From positions 5,761,001 to 5,825,000 of the forward strand of contig NZ_CP096563.1 of the NCBI RefSeq assembly GCF_023221595.1: a stretch of 64,000 nt of DNA. Reading direction: 5' to 3'. The notes under the pieces were generated by a model. That model worked only from the letters and a program-made list of their open reading frames with translations. It had not been told where the DNA came from and made no database searches. Shown here one piece after another: positions 1-8,258 of the stretch; position 1 is the first letter of the stretch, and each line of letters starts with the position of its first letter. This DNA comes from Rhodococcus qingshengii JCM 15477. Its GTDB lineage: Bacteria; Actinomycetota; Actinomycetes; Mycobacteriales; Mycobacteriaceae. The position numbers and the translations under genes were made by a program.

Positions 1-98
1 ACGACGCGAGCACCCTCGGCAGCCAGTCGCTCGGCCAGTGCACCGCCGATTCCCCCGCCGCCACCGGTGACAATTGCTACCTTCTGGGCAACCTTCAT
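1..98 (-). CDS. Short-chain dehydrogenase/reductase, N-terminal part only
   Basis: The reading frame starts at an ATG complementary to 96-98 and runs off the left edge of the window, so only about 32 residues are visible. They contain the Rossmann nucleotide-binding motif TGGGGGIGG after a hydrophobic beta strand (VAIVTGG), followed by the expected helix ([13 protein letters not shown]). This is the signature of NAD(P)-dependent SDR oxidoreductases; substrate cannot be told. The gene is divergent from the MaoC dehydratase at 256, with a candidate operator in the shared upstream region (166-181). A fatty-acyl or steroid-type 3-hydroxyacyl dehydrogenase would fit the neighbours, but that is inference. 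Confidence 0.8.
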   Translation of the reverse strand, partial: MKVAQKVAIVTGGGGGIGGALAERLAAEGARV

Positions 99-165
99 GA
101 GCGATTCCTCTCGCTTGCGTCATACCTACGCGCTGACAGTGATCCACGTCTCCCCTCATGTATAG

Positions 166-181
166 TTGAATCCGGCGTCAG
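166..181 (+). promoter_or_regulatory. Candidate TetR operator, site A (SDR / MaoC divergent promoter)
   Basis: TTGAATCCGGCGTCAG lies between the divergent SDR and MaoC genes. Its reverse complement matches 15 of 16 positions of the site at 1547-1562 and resembles sites at 4197, 6422 and 16187. Recurrence only upstream of genes suggests a shared operator. The likely binders are one or both paralogous TetR proteins encoded at 806-1486 and 4215-4889 (inference). Confidence 0.6.
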
Positions 182-255
182 TTTCAACCGTCGAATCGCG
201 ACGGTCACCCGAACGGCCCGTTCCGTCCTCCTGAACTGCGAGTAAAGGGATAACG

Positions 256-732
256 ATGACTGAAAACCAATTGCCCGTCCGCCCGTCCACCTTCGCCGAG
301 CTCGAGAAGCTCATCGGCCAGGAACTTGGCCCGACGGAGTGGTACGACATCACCCAGGAGCGCATCAACGCGTTCGCCGAAGCCACAAACGATCATCAGT
401 GGATTCATGTCGACCCGGAACGAGCCGCATCGAGCCCGCTCGGCAGCACGATCGCGCACGGACTCTTCAGCCTCTCACTGGGACCCCAGTTCTCCTACCA
501 ACTCATCCACTTCGACGGCTTCGCCCACAGCCTCAATTACGGCTACGACAAGGTTCGCTTCCCCGCTCCCGTTCCCGTGGGATCCCGGGTCCGGATGCGC
601 GCAACCGTCGTGTCCGCGGAGCAGTTGCCCGGCGGAATCCAAGTGAAGATGAGCCAGGTGGTCGAGCGCGAGGGTTCCGACAAGCCCGTCGTGGTCGCCG
701 AATCCGTCGCTCGCGTCGTCGAAAAGAGCTGA
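256..732 (+). CDS. MaoC family (R)-hydratase / 3-hydroxyacyl-thioester dehydratase
   Basis: A 158-residue single hot-dog-fold protein of the MaoC family, which hydrates trans-2-enoyl-CoA or dehydrates (R)-3-hydroxyacyl-CoA. The catalytic hydratase motif is visible: Asp46 and His51 in ATNDHQWIHVD, followed by the GSTIAHG loop at about 63-69. Length and motif order match stand-alone bacterial enoyl hydratases such as the mycobacterial HtdZ type. The ATG at 256 is preceded by AAGGG. It is divergent from an SDR gene and sits near an acyl-CoA ligase and TetR regulators, so it probably serves a CoA-thioester degradation pathway; the substrate is unknown. Confidence 0.88.
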   Translation: MTENQLPVRPSTFAELEKLIGQELGPTEWYDITQERINAFAEATNDHQWIHVDPERAASSPLGSTIAHGLFSLSLGPQFSYQLIHFDGFAHSLNYGYDKVRFPAPVPVGSRVRMRATVVSAEQLPGGIQVKMSQVVEREGSDKPVVVAESVARVVEKS

Positions 733-805
733 ACCGAAAAGAGCTGAACCGAGACTGGGACGCCCGGCCGCTCGAACATCGATGCAGCCGGGGCGGCCCA
801 CCTCG

Positions 806-1486
806 TCAGAGACGGTCGGGGAACTTCAGAGCGTTCGCCCACAGATCGGTCACAGTGGCGACAATCTGATCGAACTCCGGTGAACGCCCGTCCACCTCAC
901 CCTCACGAAGGGTGAACAGACTGTAGGCGAGTCGACTCACCATGCCGGACAGAGCAATCGACGCCGTCATCGGATCCAGCGTCGTGTCCGCGATGCCGCG
1001 GGACTGCAGATCTGCAATCCCGCGGGCATTACGGCGTATGAACGCATTGGCACGCTCGCTGCGGAACTTCCGGAACTCCGGGTCGATGTGAGCTACCTGC
1101 TCCATGAGCCCCATCAACTTCGCATTGCGTTGATACGCGGCCAGATACGCTCGATTACTTGCCTCGAGCACGGCGTACGGATCGTCCGCGCTCGCAACGC
1201 GTCCCATGCCCGGGTGCATCATGTCGTCTCGCGCGACCTCGAGGACGGCGGCGAACACCTCTTCCTTGTTCGCGAAGTACGTGTAGAACGATCCCGTCGC
1301 GCAACCGGCTTCTTTTGCGATGTCGATCAAACGTGCATCGAGATAGCCACTGCGCTCGAAAACCTTACGGGCAGCAGCAACCAATGCCGCACGCGTGCGT
1401 GTCCCCCGCTCGGTGGTCGGTCGATCCCGGAGCAGCGCGGGCGGAGCCACCGGTAAGGCGGCAATTCGCGATTCGTCGTCGAGCAC
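806..1486 (-). CDS. TetR family regulator (paralogue 1)
   Basis: A 226-residue TetR repressor. The N-terminal helix-turn-helix spans about residues 30-75 (RAALVAAARKVFERSGY, then GSFYTYFANKEE as recognition-helix region). It starts at GTG 1486, seven bases after GAGGAG. It is divergent from the acyl-CoA ligase at 1624, with an operator-like site (1547-1562) between them, which is the usual arrangement for autoregulation plus control of the neighbour. It is closely similar along its whole length to the TetR at 4215-4889, sharing GYLD-RLIDI, FYTYFA-KEE and DMMHPGM. The ligand is probably an acyl-CoA or related acid, by inference from neighbours. Confidence 0.9.
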   Translation of the reverse strand: MLDDESRIAALPVAPPALLRDRPTTERGTRTRAALVAAARKVFERSGYLDARLIDIAKEAGCATGSFYTYFANKEEVFAAVLEVARDDMMHPGMGRVASADDPYAVLEASNRAYLAAYQRNAKLMGLMEQVAHIDPEFRKFRSERANAFIRRNARGIADLQSRGIADTTLDPMTASIALSGMVSRLAYSLFTLREGEVDGRSPEFDQIVATVTDLWANALKFPDRL

Positions 1487-1546
1487 GGTGCGCTCCTCAT
1501 CCTTCCGATCAACATCATTTTCGGGACAATCCCAGCAGACTCGATG

Positions 1547-1562
1547 TTGACGCCGGATTCAA
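1547..1562 (-). promoter_or_regulatory. Candidate TetR operator, site B (TetR / acyl-CoA ligase)
   Basis: TTGACGCCGGATTCAA lies in the divergent region between the TetR gene (start 1486) and the acyl-CoA ligase (start 1624). It is the reverse complement of site A apart from one base and is the best representative of the five-member motif family in this window. Confidence 0.6.
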
Positions 1563-1623
1563 GTGTACGCTCTGGTGAGACCCAGGACACACAATCGGTC
1601 GATTCCTCCCGAAAGGCAGAACC

Positions 1624-3126
1624 ATGGTTAGCGTTCTCGACCCGGTGACCCGTCACGCGGAAGCCACTCCGGAAAATATTGCAATTCGCGGCACGGATAA
1701 TCATTGGACATACCGACAGCTCCACGACGCGTCTCTGGCGTTTGCCGGCCGCATTCGCGACGAAGGGTTGAGCATCGGCGACCGGGTTCTGCTCGCGGCG
1801 CCGTCGGTGCCTGAATTCATCGTGGCGTACATGGGGATTCAGGCTGCAGGTTGTGTCGTGGTGCCCATCAACACGATGTCGGCGCAACCCGAAGTCGAGT
1901 ACGTACTGGACGACGCCGAGATTTCGCTGGCGATCGCCTGGCACCAGCTCGGTCCCGCAGTTCAGGATGCAGGGAGTGCGCGCGGCGTCCCGGTGTGGAC
2001 GCTCACCGAAGAATCGGCGAAGGCCGACCATCCACCGGCAACGGTGGTCGACCGCGACGCAGCGGACACCACGGCGATTCTCTACACCTCCGGTACCACC
2101 GGACGTCCGAAGGGCGCTCAGCTGACGGTCGGGAATCTGTTGTCTGCCGGTGAGATCGGCGCCGAGAGCAGCCGCGGAAATCCCTCGGACCGCACCGGTA
2201 CCGGACTGCCGCTCTTTCACATCTTCGGCCAGGGTTCGGTCATGATGGCAACCTTCACCGGCGGCGGATCGCTGTCCCTGCTCGCCCGGTTCGACCCGGC
2301 CGCCATGCTCGATCTGGTGCGTCGGGACAAGCTCACCATCATGGCCGGCGTCCCCACCATGTGGAATGCCATGCTGCACGCCGCAGCCGACGTGGACAGC
2401 TCCGACTTCGAACAACTGCGGATCGCAATCTCCGGTGGCGCATCACTTCCCGGTGAAGTCGCTCGCGCCTTCGAAGCACGGTTCAACTGCACAATCCTCG
2501 AGGGCTACGGCCTGACCGAGACGAGCGCATTCGGAACTTTCAACAGCATCGACCGCGTCGCAAAGATCGGATACACCGGCCGCGCCGTACCGCGCACCGA
2601 GGTCGAGGTCCGTGATCACGACGGAAATGTCTGCCAGGCAGGCACAGTGGGCGAGGTATTCATCAAAGGACCGACGGTCATGAAGGGCTACTGGAAGCGC
2701 CCGGCCGACACGGCCGCCGTCCTGTCCGACGACGGATGGTTCCGCACCGGAGACCTCGGCGAGACCGACGCCGACGGTGACCTTCGCATCGTCGACCGCG
2801 TCAAGGACCTCATCATCCGCGGTGGATACAACGTCTATCCAGGCGAGGTCGAAGAGGTGCTCTACCAGCACCCCGACATCATCGAGGCCGCGGTGATCGG
2901 TATACCCGACGACTACTACGGCGAGGAGGTTGCGGCGGTGGTGGCCGTGCGCCCAGGCTCCGACCTCGAAGCAGATGACGTCACCTCGTGGGCTCGGGAA
3001 CGTCTGTCCGCCTACAAGATTCCGCGGGTGGTCCAGTTCATCGACGCGCTCCCGAAGGGTTCGACGGGAAAGATCCTCAAGCGATCGATCGACCGCACTG
3101 AACTCCTCGCCCAGAAGCAGAACTGA
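1624..3126 (+). CDS. Fatty-acyl/aryl-CoA ligase (AMP-forming, FadD-like)
   Basis: A 500-residue ANL-superfamily adenylating enzyme: carboxylate + ATP + CoA gives acyl-CoA. The P-loop YTSGTTGRPKG is at about 154-164, the GYGLTE adenine-binding motif at about 293-298, the hinge/A8 region (GWFRTGDLG ... DRVKDLIIRGGYNVYP) at about 370-410, and the catalytic C-terminal lysine in PKGSTGKILK near residue 485. It is a normal-length, single-domain cytosolic enzyme. The start ATG follows AAAGG. It is divergent from a TetR gene and has an operator-like site upstream. Substrate chain length cannot be read from the sequence; FadD3-type HIP-CoA ligase and medium-chain ligases are both possible. Confidence 0.88.
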   Translation: MVSVLDPVTRHAEATPENIAIRGTDNHWTYRQLHDASLAFAGRIRDEGLSIGDRVLLAAPSVPEFIVAYMGIQAAGCVVVPINTMSAQPEVEYVLDDAEISLAIAWHQLGPAVQDAGSARGVPVWTLTEESAKADHPPATVVDRDAADTTAILYTSGTTGRPKGAQLTVGNLLSAGEIGAESSRGNPSDRTGTGLPLFHIFGQGSVMMATFTGGGSLSLLARFDPAAMLDLVRRDKLTIMAGVPTMWNAMLHAAADVDSSDFEQLRIAISGGASLPGEVARAFEARFNCTILEGYGLTETSAFGTFNSIDRVAKIGYTGRAVPRTEVEVRDHDGNVCQAGTVGEVFIKGPTVMKGYWKRPADTAAVLSDDGWFRTGDLGETDADGDLRIVDRVKDLIIRGGYNVYPGEVEEVLYQHPDIIEAAVIGIPDDYYGEEVAAVVAVRPGSDLEADDVTSWARERLSAYKIPRVVQFIDALPKGSTGKILKRSIDRTELLAQKQN

Positions 3127-3130
3127 AAAC

Positions 3131-3170
3131 ACAGGTGAACCCCGGCGAGATTTCGCCGGGGTTCACCTGT
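3131..3170. terminator. Bidirectional hairpin terminator
   Basis: A perfect 18-bp inverted repeat (3131-3148 with 3153-3170, 4-nt loop) lies five bases after the acyl-CoA ligase stop and before the convergent 3' end of the quinol monooxygenase-like gene. It is GC-rich with no long T tract. Position between convergent genes makes transcription termination for both strands the simplest role. Confidence 0.8.
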
Positions 3171-3209
3171 CCATGCGCTCAGAGTGCCCTGTCCATGCGC
3201 TCAGAGTGC
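3166..3209. repeat. 22-nt perfect tandem duplication across a stop codon
   Basis: The 22-nt unit at 3166-3187 is repeated exactly at 3188-3209. The second copy contains the stop codon of the minus-strand gene 3201-3488 and its last two codons; the first copy, outside the gene, also forms the edge of the terminator hairpin. It looks like a recent duplication or slippage event. Confidence 0.9.
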
Positions 3210-3488
3210 GTCGAAGTACTCGATCTGCGGGGCGCCTGCGAGGAAGGGCGCCATCGCCTTTCCCGCGGCCTGGAAATGCTCGGACGATCCATGGGCCTTG
3301 ATCGCAGCACCGTCTTGATACAGCTCCATGAACTTGTAGGAATTCGTATCCGTCTTCGAGCGGATCAGTTGATACAGAACCGTTCCGGGCTCTTCCGTGC
3401 GCACCTTCTCGGCAAGTTCGGCGACTACGGCTTCGAACTGTTCGCCGCTTCCGTCTTTGACGGTGATATCCGCGATGACAGCAATCAT
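3201..3488 (-). CDS. Putative quinol monooxygenase (ABM domain)
   Basis: A 95-residue single-domain protein of the antibiotic biosynthesis monooxygenase (ABM) fold, a dimeric ferredoxin-like alpha+beta barrel. The typical pattern is visible: an N-terminal strand (MIAVIADITVKDG), a helix (EQFEAVVAELAEKVRTEEPG), then strands with YQLIRSK and FMELYQD, and a C-terminal HGSSEHFQA helix. Members act on quinols or small aromatics, or protect against reactive aldehydes. Start ATG 3488 is preceded by GGAGGA. It is convergent with the acyl-CoA ligase. Substrate is not known; assignment is from fold-level similarity. Confidence 0.78.
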   Translation of the reverse strand: MIAVIADITVKDGSGEQFEAVVAELAEKVRTEEPGTVLYQLIRSKTDTNSYKFMELYQDGAAIKAHGSSEHFQAAGKAMAPFLAGAPQIEYFDAL

Positions 3489-3543
3489 TCATTCCTCCAA
3501 AAGTGTTCCAGCAGTATTCGAGTGTTACCGAGAACCTACAGTT

Positions 3544-4176
3544 TCACTGCATGGGCAGTAGTCCGAACGTCGATTCCAACTGACTGCGAGTGCTTTCCGC
3601 ATCGGTGTGGAGAATGCCGGCGATCCCCAATCGTGCCGCGCCGTCGAGGTTCTGTTGCAGGTCGTCGATCATCACGGCGCCTTCGGGCGCAACACCCAGC
3701 CGCTCACACGCGATGGTGTAGATCTGACGAGAGGGCTTACGAATCCCGACTTCCGAGGAGATCACCACTTCGTCGGCGAGGTCCTCGAGCACAAAACCCG
3801 CGTAGCAATCACGCCCGAAAGCATTGGACACGAGCGCAACAGGGTGACCCGCCGCCCGCACGTCCGCAATCAGTCGCACCATCTCCTCGTCTCGAATCAG
3901 CCCGGCTTGCATACGGTCGACCAATCCTTCGCTGTCCACGACGGCGCCGTGCGCTCGTAGCCGTTCCCCGAATCCTGCTTCGAAGGCCTCCTGGTCGATC
4001 TTTCCGGATTCGTGATCGGAGAGCAGTTTCTTCGAGACGTCGTCGCGGGAGAGCAGGGTCAACGGAAGTCGTGGGTCGCCGCCAAGCGAGGCCCCGAAAT
4101 CTTCGAAGGCCCGCAGCACACTGGAGGTGAGAACTCCACCGAAATCGACGAGCACTGCCGTACGCGTGGGTGTCAT
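3544..4176 (-). CDS. HAD-superfamily hydrolase (phosphatase-like)
   Basis: A 210-residue HAD hydrolase, class IA. Motif I is DFGGVL at residue 11; the second Asp usual in DxD is Gly, as in the epoxide-hydrolase-N-terminal/ACAD10-like subgroup. Motif II is the LVSNAFG strand, motif III the Lys of RKPSRQIY, and motif IV the MIDDLQQN acidic pair. I start it at ATG 4176 (TGGAGCA just upstream); a longer frame to 4254 would overlap the next gene. An operator-like site (4197-4212) lies directly upstream, tying it to the TetR-controlled group. Substrate is unknown. Confidence 0.82.
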   Translation of the reverse strand: MTPTRTAVLVDFGGVLTSSVLRAFEDFGASLGGDPRLPLTLLSRDDVSKKLLSDHESGKIDQEAFEAGFGERLRAHGAVVDSEGLVDRMQAGLIRDEEMVRLIADVRAAGHPVALVSNAFGRDCYAGFVLEDLADEVVISSEVGIRKPSRQIYTIACERLGVAPEGAVMIDDLQQNLDGAARLGIAGILHTDAESTRSQLESTFGLLPMQ

Positions 4177-4196
4177 TGCTCCATCAGACACCAAAC

Positions 4197-4212
4197 ATGA
4201 ACCCGGCGTCAA
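4197..4212 (+). promoter_or_regulatory. Candidate TetR operator, site C (HAD gene)
   Basis: ATGAACCCGGCGTCAA matches the reverse complement of site B at 14 of 16 positions and shares the following CATC. It lies between the HAD gene start (4176) and the 3' end of the second TetR gene (4215), so the HAD gene is the only plausible target. Confidence 0.5.
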
Positions 4213-4214
4213 CA

Positions 4215-4889
4215 TCAATTTCGGCGTAGCGAGAATTGCAATGTGTTGATCCACAACCGGTTGACGGTATCGAGCAGACCGTCGAAGGTCACTCCGGCGG
4301 CGCCGTCCTCGCCGCCGCGGGATACGAAGTACCCGAACGCAAGTCGACTGATCATCCCGGAGAGTGCCCGAGACGTCAGTAGCGGATCCAGATTCGCGTC
4401 CGCCAGTCCGGCCTTCTGCAGCTTCTCGATACTGCGCACGTTGCGTCGAACAAACGCGTCAGCACGCTCGATGCGGAGAACCCGGAACTCCGGATCGATG
4501 CTTGCTACCTGCTCGAGCAGTCCCATCAGCTTCGCGTTCCGTCGGTATGCCTCGAGGTACGCGCGGTTACTCGCCGCGATGACCTCAGCAGGATCCGCGC
4601 CTTTCGGAGTGTGCGGCATACCCGGATGCATCATGTCTTCGCGCGCCAACTCCATCACTGCCGCGAAGATCTCTTCCTTGCTCGCGAAGTAGGTGTAGAA
4701 AGTACCGGCCGAGCACTGCGCCTCCACAGTGATGTCGATCAGCCGCGAGTCCAGATAACCGGTCCGTTCGAAAACGGTGCGGGCCGCATCGATCAACGCT
4801 CGACGCGTACGCAAGCCACGCTGAGTGGAGGGGAGTTCCCGTGACACTGTCGACGAAGCATCTTCGGAGCCTGTGCGTGCTGCAGCCAT
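4215..4889 (-). CDS. TetR family regulator (paralogue 2)
   Basis: A 224-residue TetR protein with the helix-turn-helix at about residues 30-75 (RRALIDAARTVFERTGY, recognition region GTFYTYFASKEE). Start ATG 4889 has GGAG four bases upstream; the frame stays open further upstream but would run through the hairpin at 4906-4940. It is a paralogue of the TetR at 806-1486, with nearly the same recognition helix and the shared DMMHPGM and RNAKLMGLLEQVA-IDPEFR stretches. That suggests overlapping operators. It is followed by the HAD gene on the same strand and lies downstream of the MHS transporter's terminator. Confidence 0.9.
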   Translation of the reverse strand: MAAARTGSEDASSTVSRELPSTQRGLRTRRALIDAARTVFERTGYLDSRLIDITVEAQCSAGTFYTYFASKEEIFAAVMELAREDMMHPGMPHTPKGADPAEVIAASNRAYLEAYRRNAKLMGLLEQVASIDPEFRVLRIERADAFVRRNVRSIEKLQKAGLADANLDPLLTSRALSGMISRLAFGYFVSRGGEDGAAGVTFDGLLDTVNRLWINTLQFSLRRN

Positions 4890-4905
4890 GCTCCAGTTAT
4901 ACGTC

Positions 4906-4940
4906 AGACGCCCGCTACCGGTGACCGATAGCGGGCGTCT
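4906..4940 (-). terminator. Hairpin terminator after MHS transporter
   Basis: A perfect 12-bp stem (4906-4917 with 4929-4940) with an 11-nt loop stands 17 bases beyond the stop of the minus-strand transporter gene and before the TetR start. It would separate transporter transcription from the TetR gene. Confidence 0.75.
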
Positions 4941-4957
4941 ACTCGAAACCGAAAGAG

Positions 4958-6349
4958 TTACTTGGCGTACAGGTGCGCGCCCGGAATTGCGTTCGGATCG
5001 TCCCGAACTTCCTTCGGGTTGGTCTCTTTCAGCACCCAGGCACTGAAGAAGGTCACCAGACCCATGAGGGCTACGAACACGGCAACCCATGTAGTGGTCC
5101 CGGTCTTCGCGATGAGTGCCGTCATGATGAACGGAGTACCACCGCTGACCGTGATCGCCGCCAGCTGGTACGCCAACGATGCTGCCGAGTAACGCACGTT
5201 GGGCGCGAACAGCTCACCCATGTACGCAGCGATCGGCCCGTAGGTCATCGACTGGAACACGCTGCCGACTGTCACCGCGATGAAGAACAGCGGCAGGGAC
5301 CTGGTGTTGATCAACCAGAAGTACGGGAATGCCCAGACCACGATCGCCGCGGCGCCGATCAGGATCATCGGACGACGACCGATCTTGTCGGACATCTTCC
5401 CGGACCACAGCACCACACCGACTGTCAGCAACGCACTCAGGAGCGAGATGATGAGCAGTGAGTTCCGCTTCAACCCCAGTTCGGTTGTGCCGTAGCTGAG
5501 CACGCCGGCGATGCTGATGTAGAACAGTGCATTGGTGGCGGCCAGAAGTCCGCAACCGAGCAGAATCTTGCGCCAGTGATCCTTGAGCGCCTGCGCCAGT
5601 GGAGCCTGAACGACGACGTCCTTTTGGTTCTTCTTGGCGTCTTCCTGCAACTCGAGGAATTCCGGTGTGTCCTCGACCTTCGTCTGGATGTACAGAACCA
5701 CGGGGAAGAGCAGCGCGCTGGCGAAGAACGGAACCCGCCAACCCCAACTCAGGAATGCTTCGTTGGAAATGGTCGCGGTCGCGACGAGGAAGACCAGGTT
5801 GCCCAGCACTACACCGAACGAGACACCCATCTGACCGAAAGTGCCTGAGAATCCGCGCTTCTTGGGACTCGCTGATTCGGTGAGGAGAAGGACGATTCCG
5901 CCCCACTGGCCACCGCAGGCGAGACCTTGGATGAATCGCAGTGTCACCAGAAGAATCGGAGCGACGACGCCGATTGCCGACGCACTCGGGATCGCGCCGA
6001 TCAGGAACGTCGCGACGGCCATCAGCAACAGGCAGGTGACGACAGCGGGCTTACGTCCGTACTTGTCGCCGAAGTGTCCGGCGACCAAACCGCCGATGGG
6101 GCGGGCAACGAAGCCGGCCCAGAACGTACTGAACGAGAGCAATGTGCCCATCAGTGCGGATGAATCGGGGAAGAACACATGCGGAAAGACCAGTGCCGCA
6201 GCCGTTCCGTACAAGAAGAAGTCGTACCACTCGATGGAACTGCCGAGCAGTCCCGCGCCTAGAAGTTTGCGGTGCGCCTTCTTCTTCTTCCGTTCCTGAT
6301 CGGACAGGCCCCCTGCCTGCGTGCTCGAATCCACTGCCGATCTCGTCAT
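4958..6349 (-). CDS. MFS transporter, metabolite:H+ symporter (MHS) family
   Basis: A 463-residue, twelve-helix major facilitator. The N terminus is cytosolic and lysine-rich (ERKKKKAHRKLL), then helix 1 carries the MHS-family SSIEWYDFFLYG motif. The GHFGDKYGRKPA loop between helices 2-3 is the MFS signature, repeated as GKMSDKIGRRP in the second half. MHS members import organic acids, betaine, proline, alpha-ketoglutarate or shikimate with protons. It carries an operator-like site upstream (6422-6437), so it probably imports the acid used by the acyl-CoA ligase group (inference). Single gene with its own terminator. Confidence 0.9.
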   Translation of the reverse strand: MTRSAVDSSTQAGGLSDQERKKKKAHRKLLGAGLLGSSIEWYDFFLYGTAAALVFPHVFFPDSSALMGTLLSFSTFWAGFVARPIGGLVAGHFGDKYGRKPAVVTCLLLMAVATFLIGAIPSASAIGVVAPILLVTLRFIQGLACGGQWGGIVLLLTESASPKKRGFSGTFGQMGVSFGVVLGNLVFLVATATISNEAFLSWGWRVPFFASALLFPVVLYIQTKVEDTPEFLELQEDAKKNQKDVVVQAPLAQALKDHWRKILLGCGLLAATNALFYISIAGVLSYGTTELGLKRNSLLIISLLSALLTVGVVLWSGKMSDKIGRRPMILIGAAAIVVWAFPYFWLINTRSLPLFFIAVTVGSVFQSMTYGPIAAYMGELFAPNVRYSAASLAYQLAAITVSGGTPFIMTALIAKTGTTTWVAVFVALMGLVTFFSAWVLKETNPKEVRDDPNAIPGAHLYAK

Positions 6350-6421
6350 GGGTTACTCCTCGATGGGTCGGACGCTCGTCGCGCCGGGAGTTGAGAAGCG
6401 GAACCGGGCCAGAAGTAGAAA

Positions 6422-6437
6422 CTGACACCAACTTCAA
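6422..6437 (+). promoter_or_regulatory. Candidate TetR operator, site D (MHS transporter)
   Basis: CTGACACCAACTTCAA matches site B at 11 of 16 positions. With flanks, it matches the extended complement of site A (GAAA before, CT after) at 18 of 22. It lies 73 bases upstream of the MHS transporter start in a 250-bp intergenic stretch (6350-6599) that otherwise shows no gene. Confidence 0.5.
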
Positions 6438-6599
6438 CTCTGTGGCGTTGCGATCAGTCTGCGATACAAAAAGAGTGATGTCAATCACTGAAATGCATTG
6501 CCGCATAGGGGACTAAATCCCCTACCGATGCTCGTCAGCCACCACGACGAATGGCCGGCTCACCTTGTCGGCGGCCGGCAATTCGTTTGTCAGGCAGAT

Positions 6600-8255
6600 C
6601 TAGTTCGGTACCCGCAGTTCACGACGAAGAATCTTGCCGCTCACTGTTTTCGGGAGGTCATTCATGACCTCGACGATGCGTGGATACTTGTATGCTGCAA
6701 GCCTTTCCTTGCAGAACTCGACCAGATCCTCGGTGGTCGCCTCGGCACCGTCCTTGAAGGACACGAAGGCCTTCACGGTTTCGCCGCGATACGGATCCAT
6801 GACACCGACGACAGCAGCCTCTCGTACGGCGGGGTGTTCGTAGAGAACATCTTCCACTTCGCGTGGCCACACTTTGAAGCCCGACGCATTTATCTGATCC
6901 TTCATCCGGTCGACGATGTAAAACCAACCGTCGCCGTCCATGAATCCGATGTCGCCGGTGTGAAAACGCCCGTCCGGCATGGCATGTGCGGTCTCGTCCG
7001 GCTTGTTCCAGTATCCGAGTGCAACCTGGGGACCGGAGACCACGATCTCGCCGTACTCCCCGACCTGTACCGGCTTGTCGTTCTCGTCCACCACCTCGGC
7101 GTACGTATTCGATACCGGTACGCCGACAGCAACGGCCCCCGACGCCGGATCTACCGGCGCTTCACGCGAATTCGGCACCACGATTGCCGGGCTGTTCGTC
7201 TCGGTCAGCCCGTAGCCGTTGTGAATGTAGTGACCGAACTTCGCCCGGAACGCTTCCAACGCCGCGTGCGGGATCGGCGCGCCACCTGAATACACCGACT
7301 CGAGAGAGCTCAAAGATTCCTTCGAGACTGCGGCGCTGTCCGTCCACGCGATGAATACCGTGATCGCTCCGATGATCGCGGTAGCCCGATGCTCCGAAAT
7401 TGACTCCGCTGCAACGATGGGATGGAATCGGCAGGTCAGAATCGTGGGCGCGCCGGCTAGGAGTGGAGCCGCGACGTGCCCGATCAACCCGGTGATATGG
7501 AACAGTGGCGCCACCGCGAACATCGCGCCGCCGGGGCGCAACCCCAGCCAGTCCCGATAGATCTGCGCTGCGAACACGACATTTGAGTGCGTGTTCATCG
7601 ACCCCTTCGGCGGGCCGGTTGTCCCTGACGTATAGGGAAGGTAGGCAAGGTCTTCCGGGGACAGATCGACCTTCTCGGGCTTCTGCCCTCGATGAGCCTC
7701 GATCAATTCCAGTAGATCCGGAAATCCATCGTGCCGAATCCTGGACGCCGAACCGAAGATCCGTTCATCGTCGCGCGACTGAAAATCCAGTTCCGACGTG
7801 GTGATCACCCGTCGCACTGCGGTGCCCTCGGACGCAGTCGCCACGGTCTCGGCCGAGGACTCGAGACAGATGACTGCCGCCGCTCCGCTGTCGGCCAGTA
7901 CGGTGGACAGCTCACGGTCGCGGTACATCGGATTGACCGGAACGACGACGGCACCGAGCTTCCAGACCGCGACTGTCGCGATCACGAACTGCGGAACATT
8001 CTGCAGGACAAAGGAAACTCTGTCTGCGAACCCGATTCCATCCTTGGCGAGGGCTACGGCAAGCGCATCCGACATCTCGTCGAGCTCGGCAAAGCTGACG
8101 GTCCTGTCGAAGTACCTGATGATCGGGGCAGTGCGATCGCGCTCCAGCGAAGCACGGAACATCGCGAGGGCGTCGACGTGCTCGATGTCTACGTTCGGCG
8201 GAGTGTCGGCGTCGTAATTGGCGAGCCAGGGCTTGCTCTCGTACACGTTGGTCAT
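6600..8255 (-). CDS. qsdC: Acyl-CoA ligase of the quorum-quenching lactone pathway
   Basis: A 551-residue AMP-forming ligase with YTSGTTGPPKG at about 215-225, GYGLTETN, the FHTGDIG/DRMKDQINASGFKVWP hinge and the C-terminal PKTVSGKILRR lysine. It begins three bases after the stop of qsdA, so the two are co-transcribed. In R. erythropolis the gene next to qsdA encodes an acyl-CoA ligase (qsdC) proposed to activate the hydroxy acid released from gamma-lactones or N-acyl homoserine lactones. The order and similarity here fit that locus; the symbol rests on gene context rather than on a search. Confidence 0.85.
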   Translation of the reverse strand: MTNVYESKPWLANYDADTPPNVDIEHVDALAMFRASLERDRTAPIIRYFDRTVSFAELDEMSDALAVALAKDGIGFADRVSFVLQNVPQFVIATVAVWKLGAVVVPVNPMYRDRELSTVLADSGAAAVICLESSAETVATASEGTAVRRVITTSELDFQSRDDERIFGSASRIRHDGFPDLLELIEAHRGQKPEKVDLSPEDLAYLPYTSGTTGPPKGSMNTHSNVVFAAQIYRDWLGLRPGGAMFAVAPLFHITGLIGHVAAPLLAGAPTILTCRFHPIVAAESISEHRATAIIGAITVFIAWTDSAAVSKESLSSLESVYSGGAPIPHAALEAFRAKFGHYIHNGYGLTETNSPAIVVPNSREAPVDPASGAVAVGVPVSNTYAEVVDENDKPVQVGEYGEIVVSGPQVALGYWNKPDETAHAMPDGRFHTGDIGFMDGDGWFYIVDRMKDQINASGFKVWPREVEDVLYEHPAVREAAVVGVMDPYRGETVKAFVSFKDGAEATTEDLVEFCKERLAAYKYPRIVEVMNDLPKTVSGKILRRELRVPN

Positions 8256-8258
8256 ATC

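Noticed and set aside
2443..3132. A 229-codon open frame opposite the acyl-CoA ligase
   Set aside because: It lies entirely antisense to a gene with clear ligase motifs, has no ribosome-binding site and no recognisable domain. It is a high-GC shadow frame.
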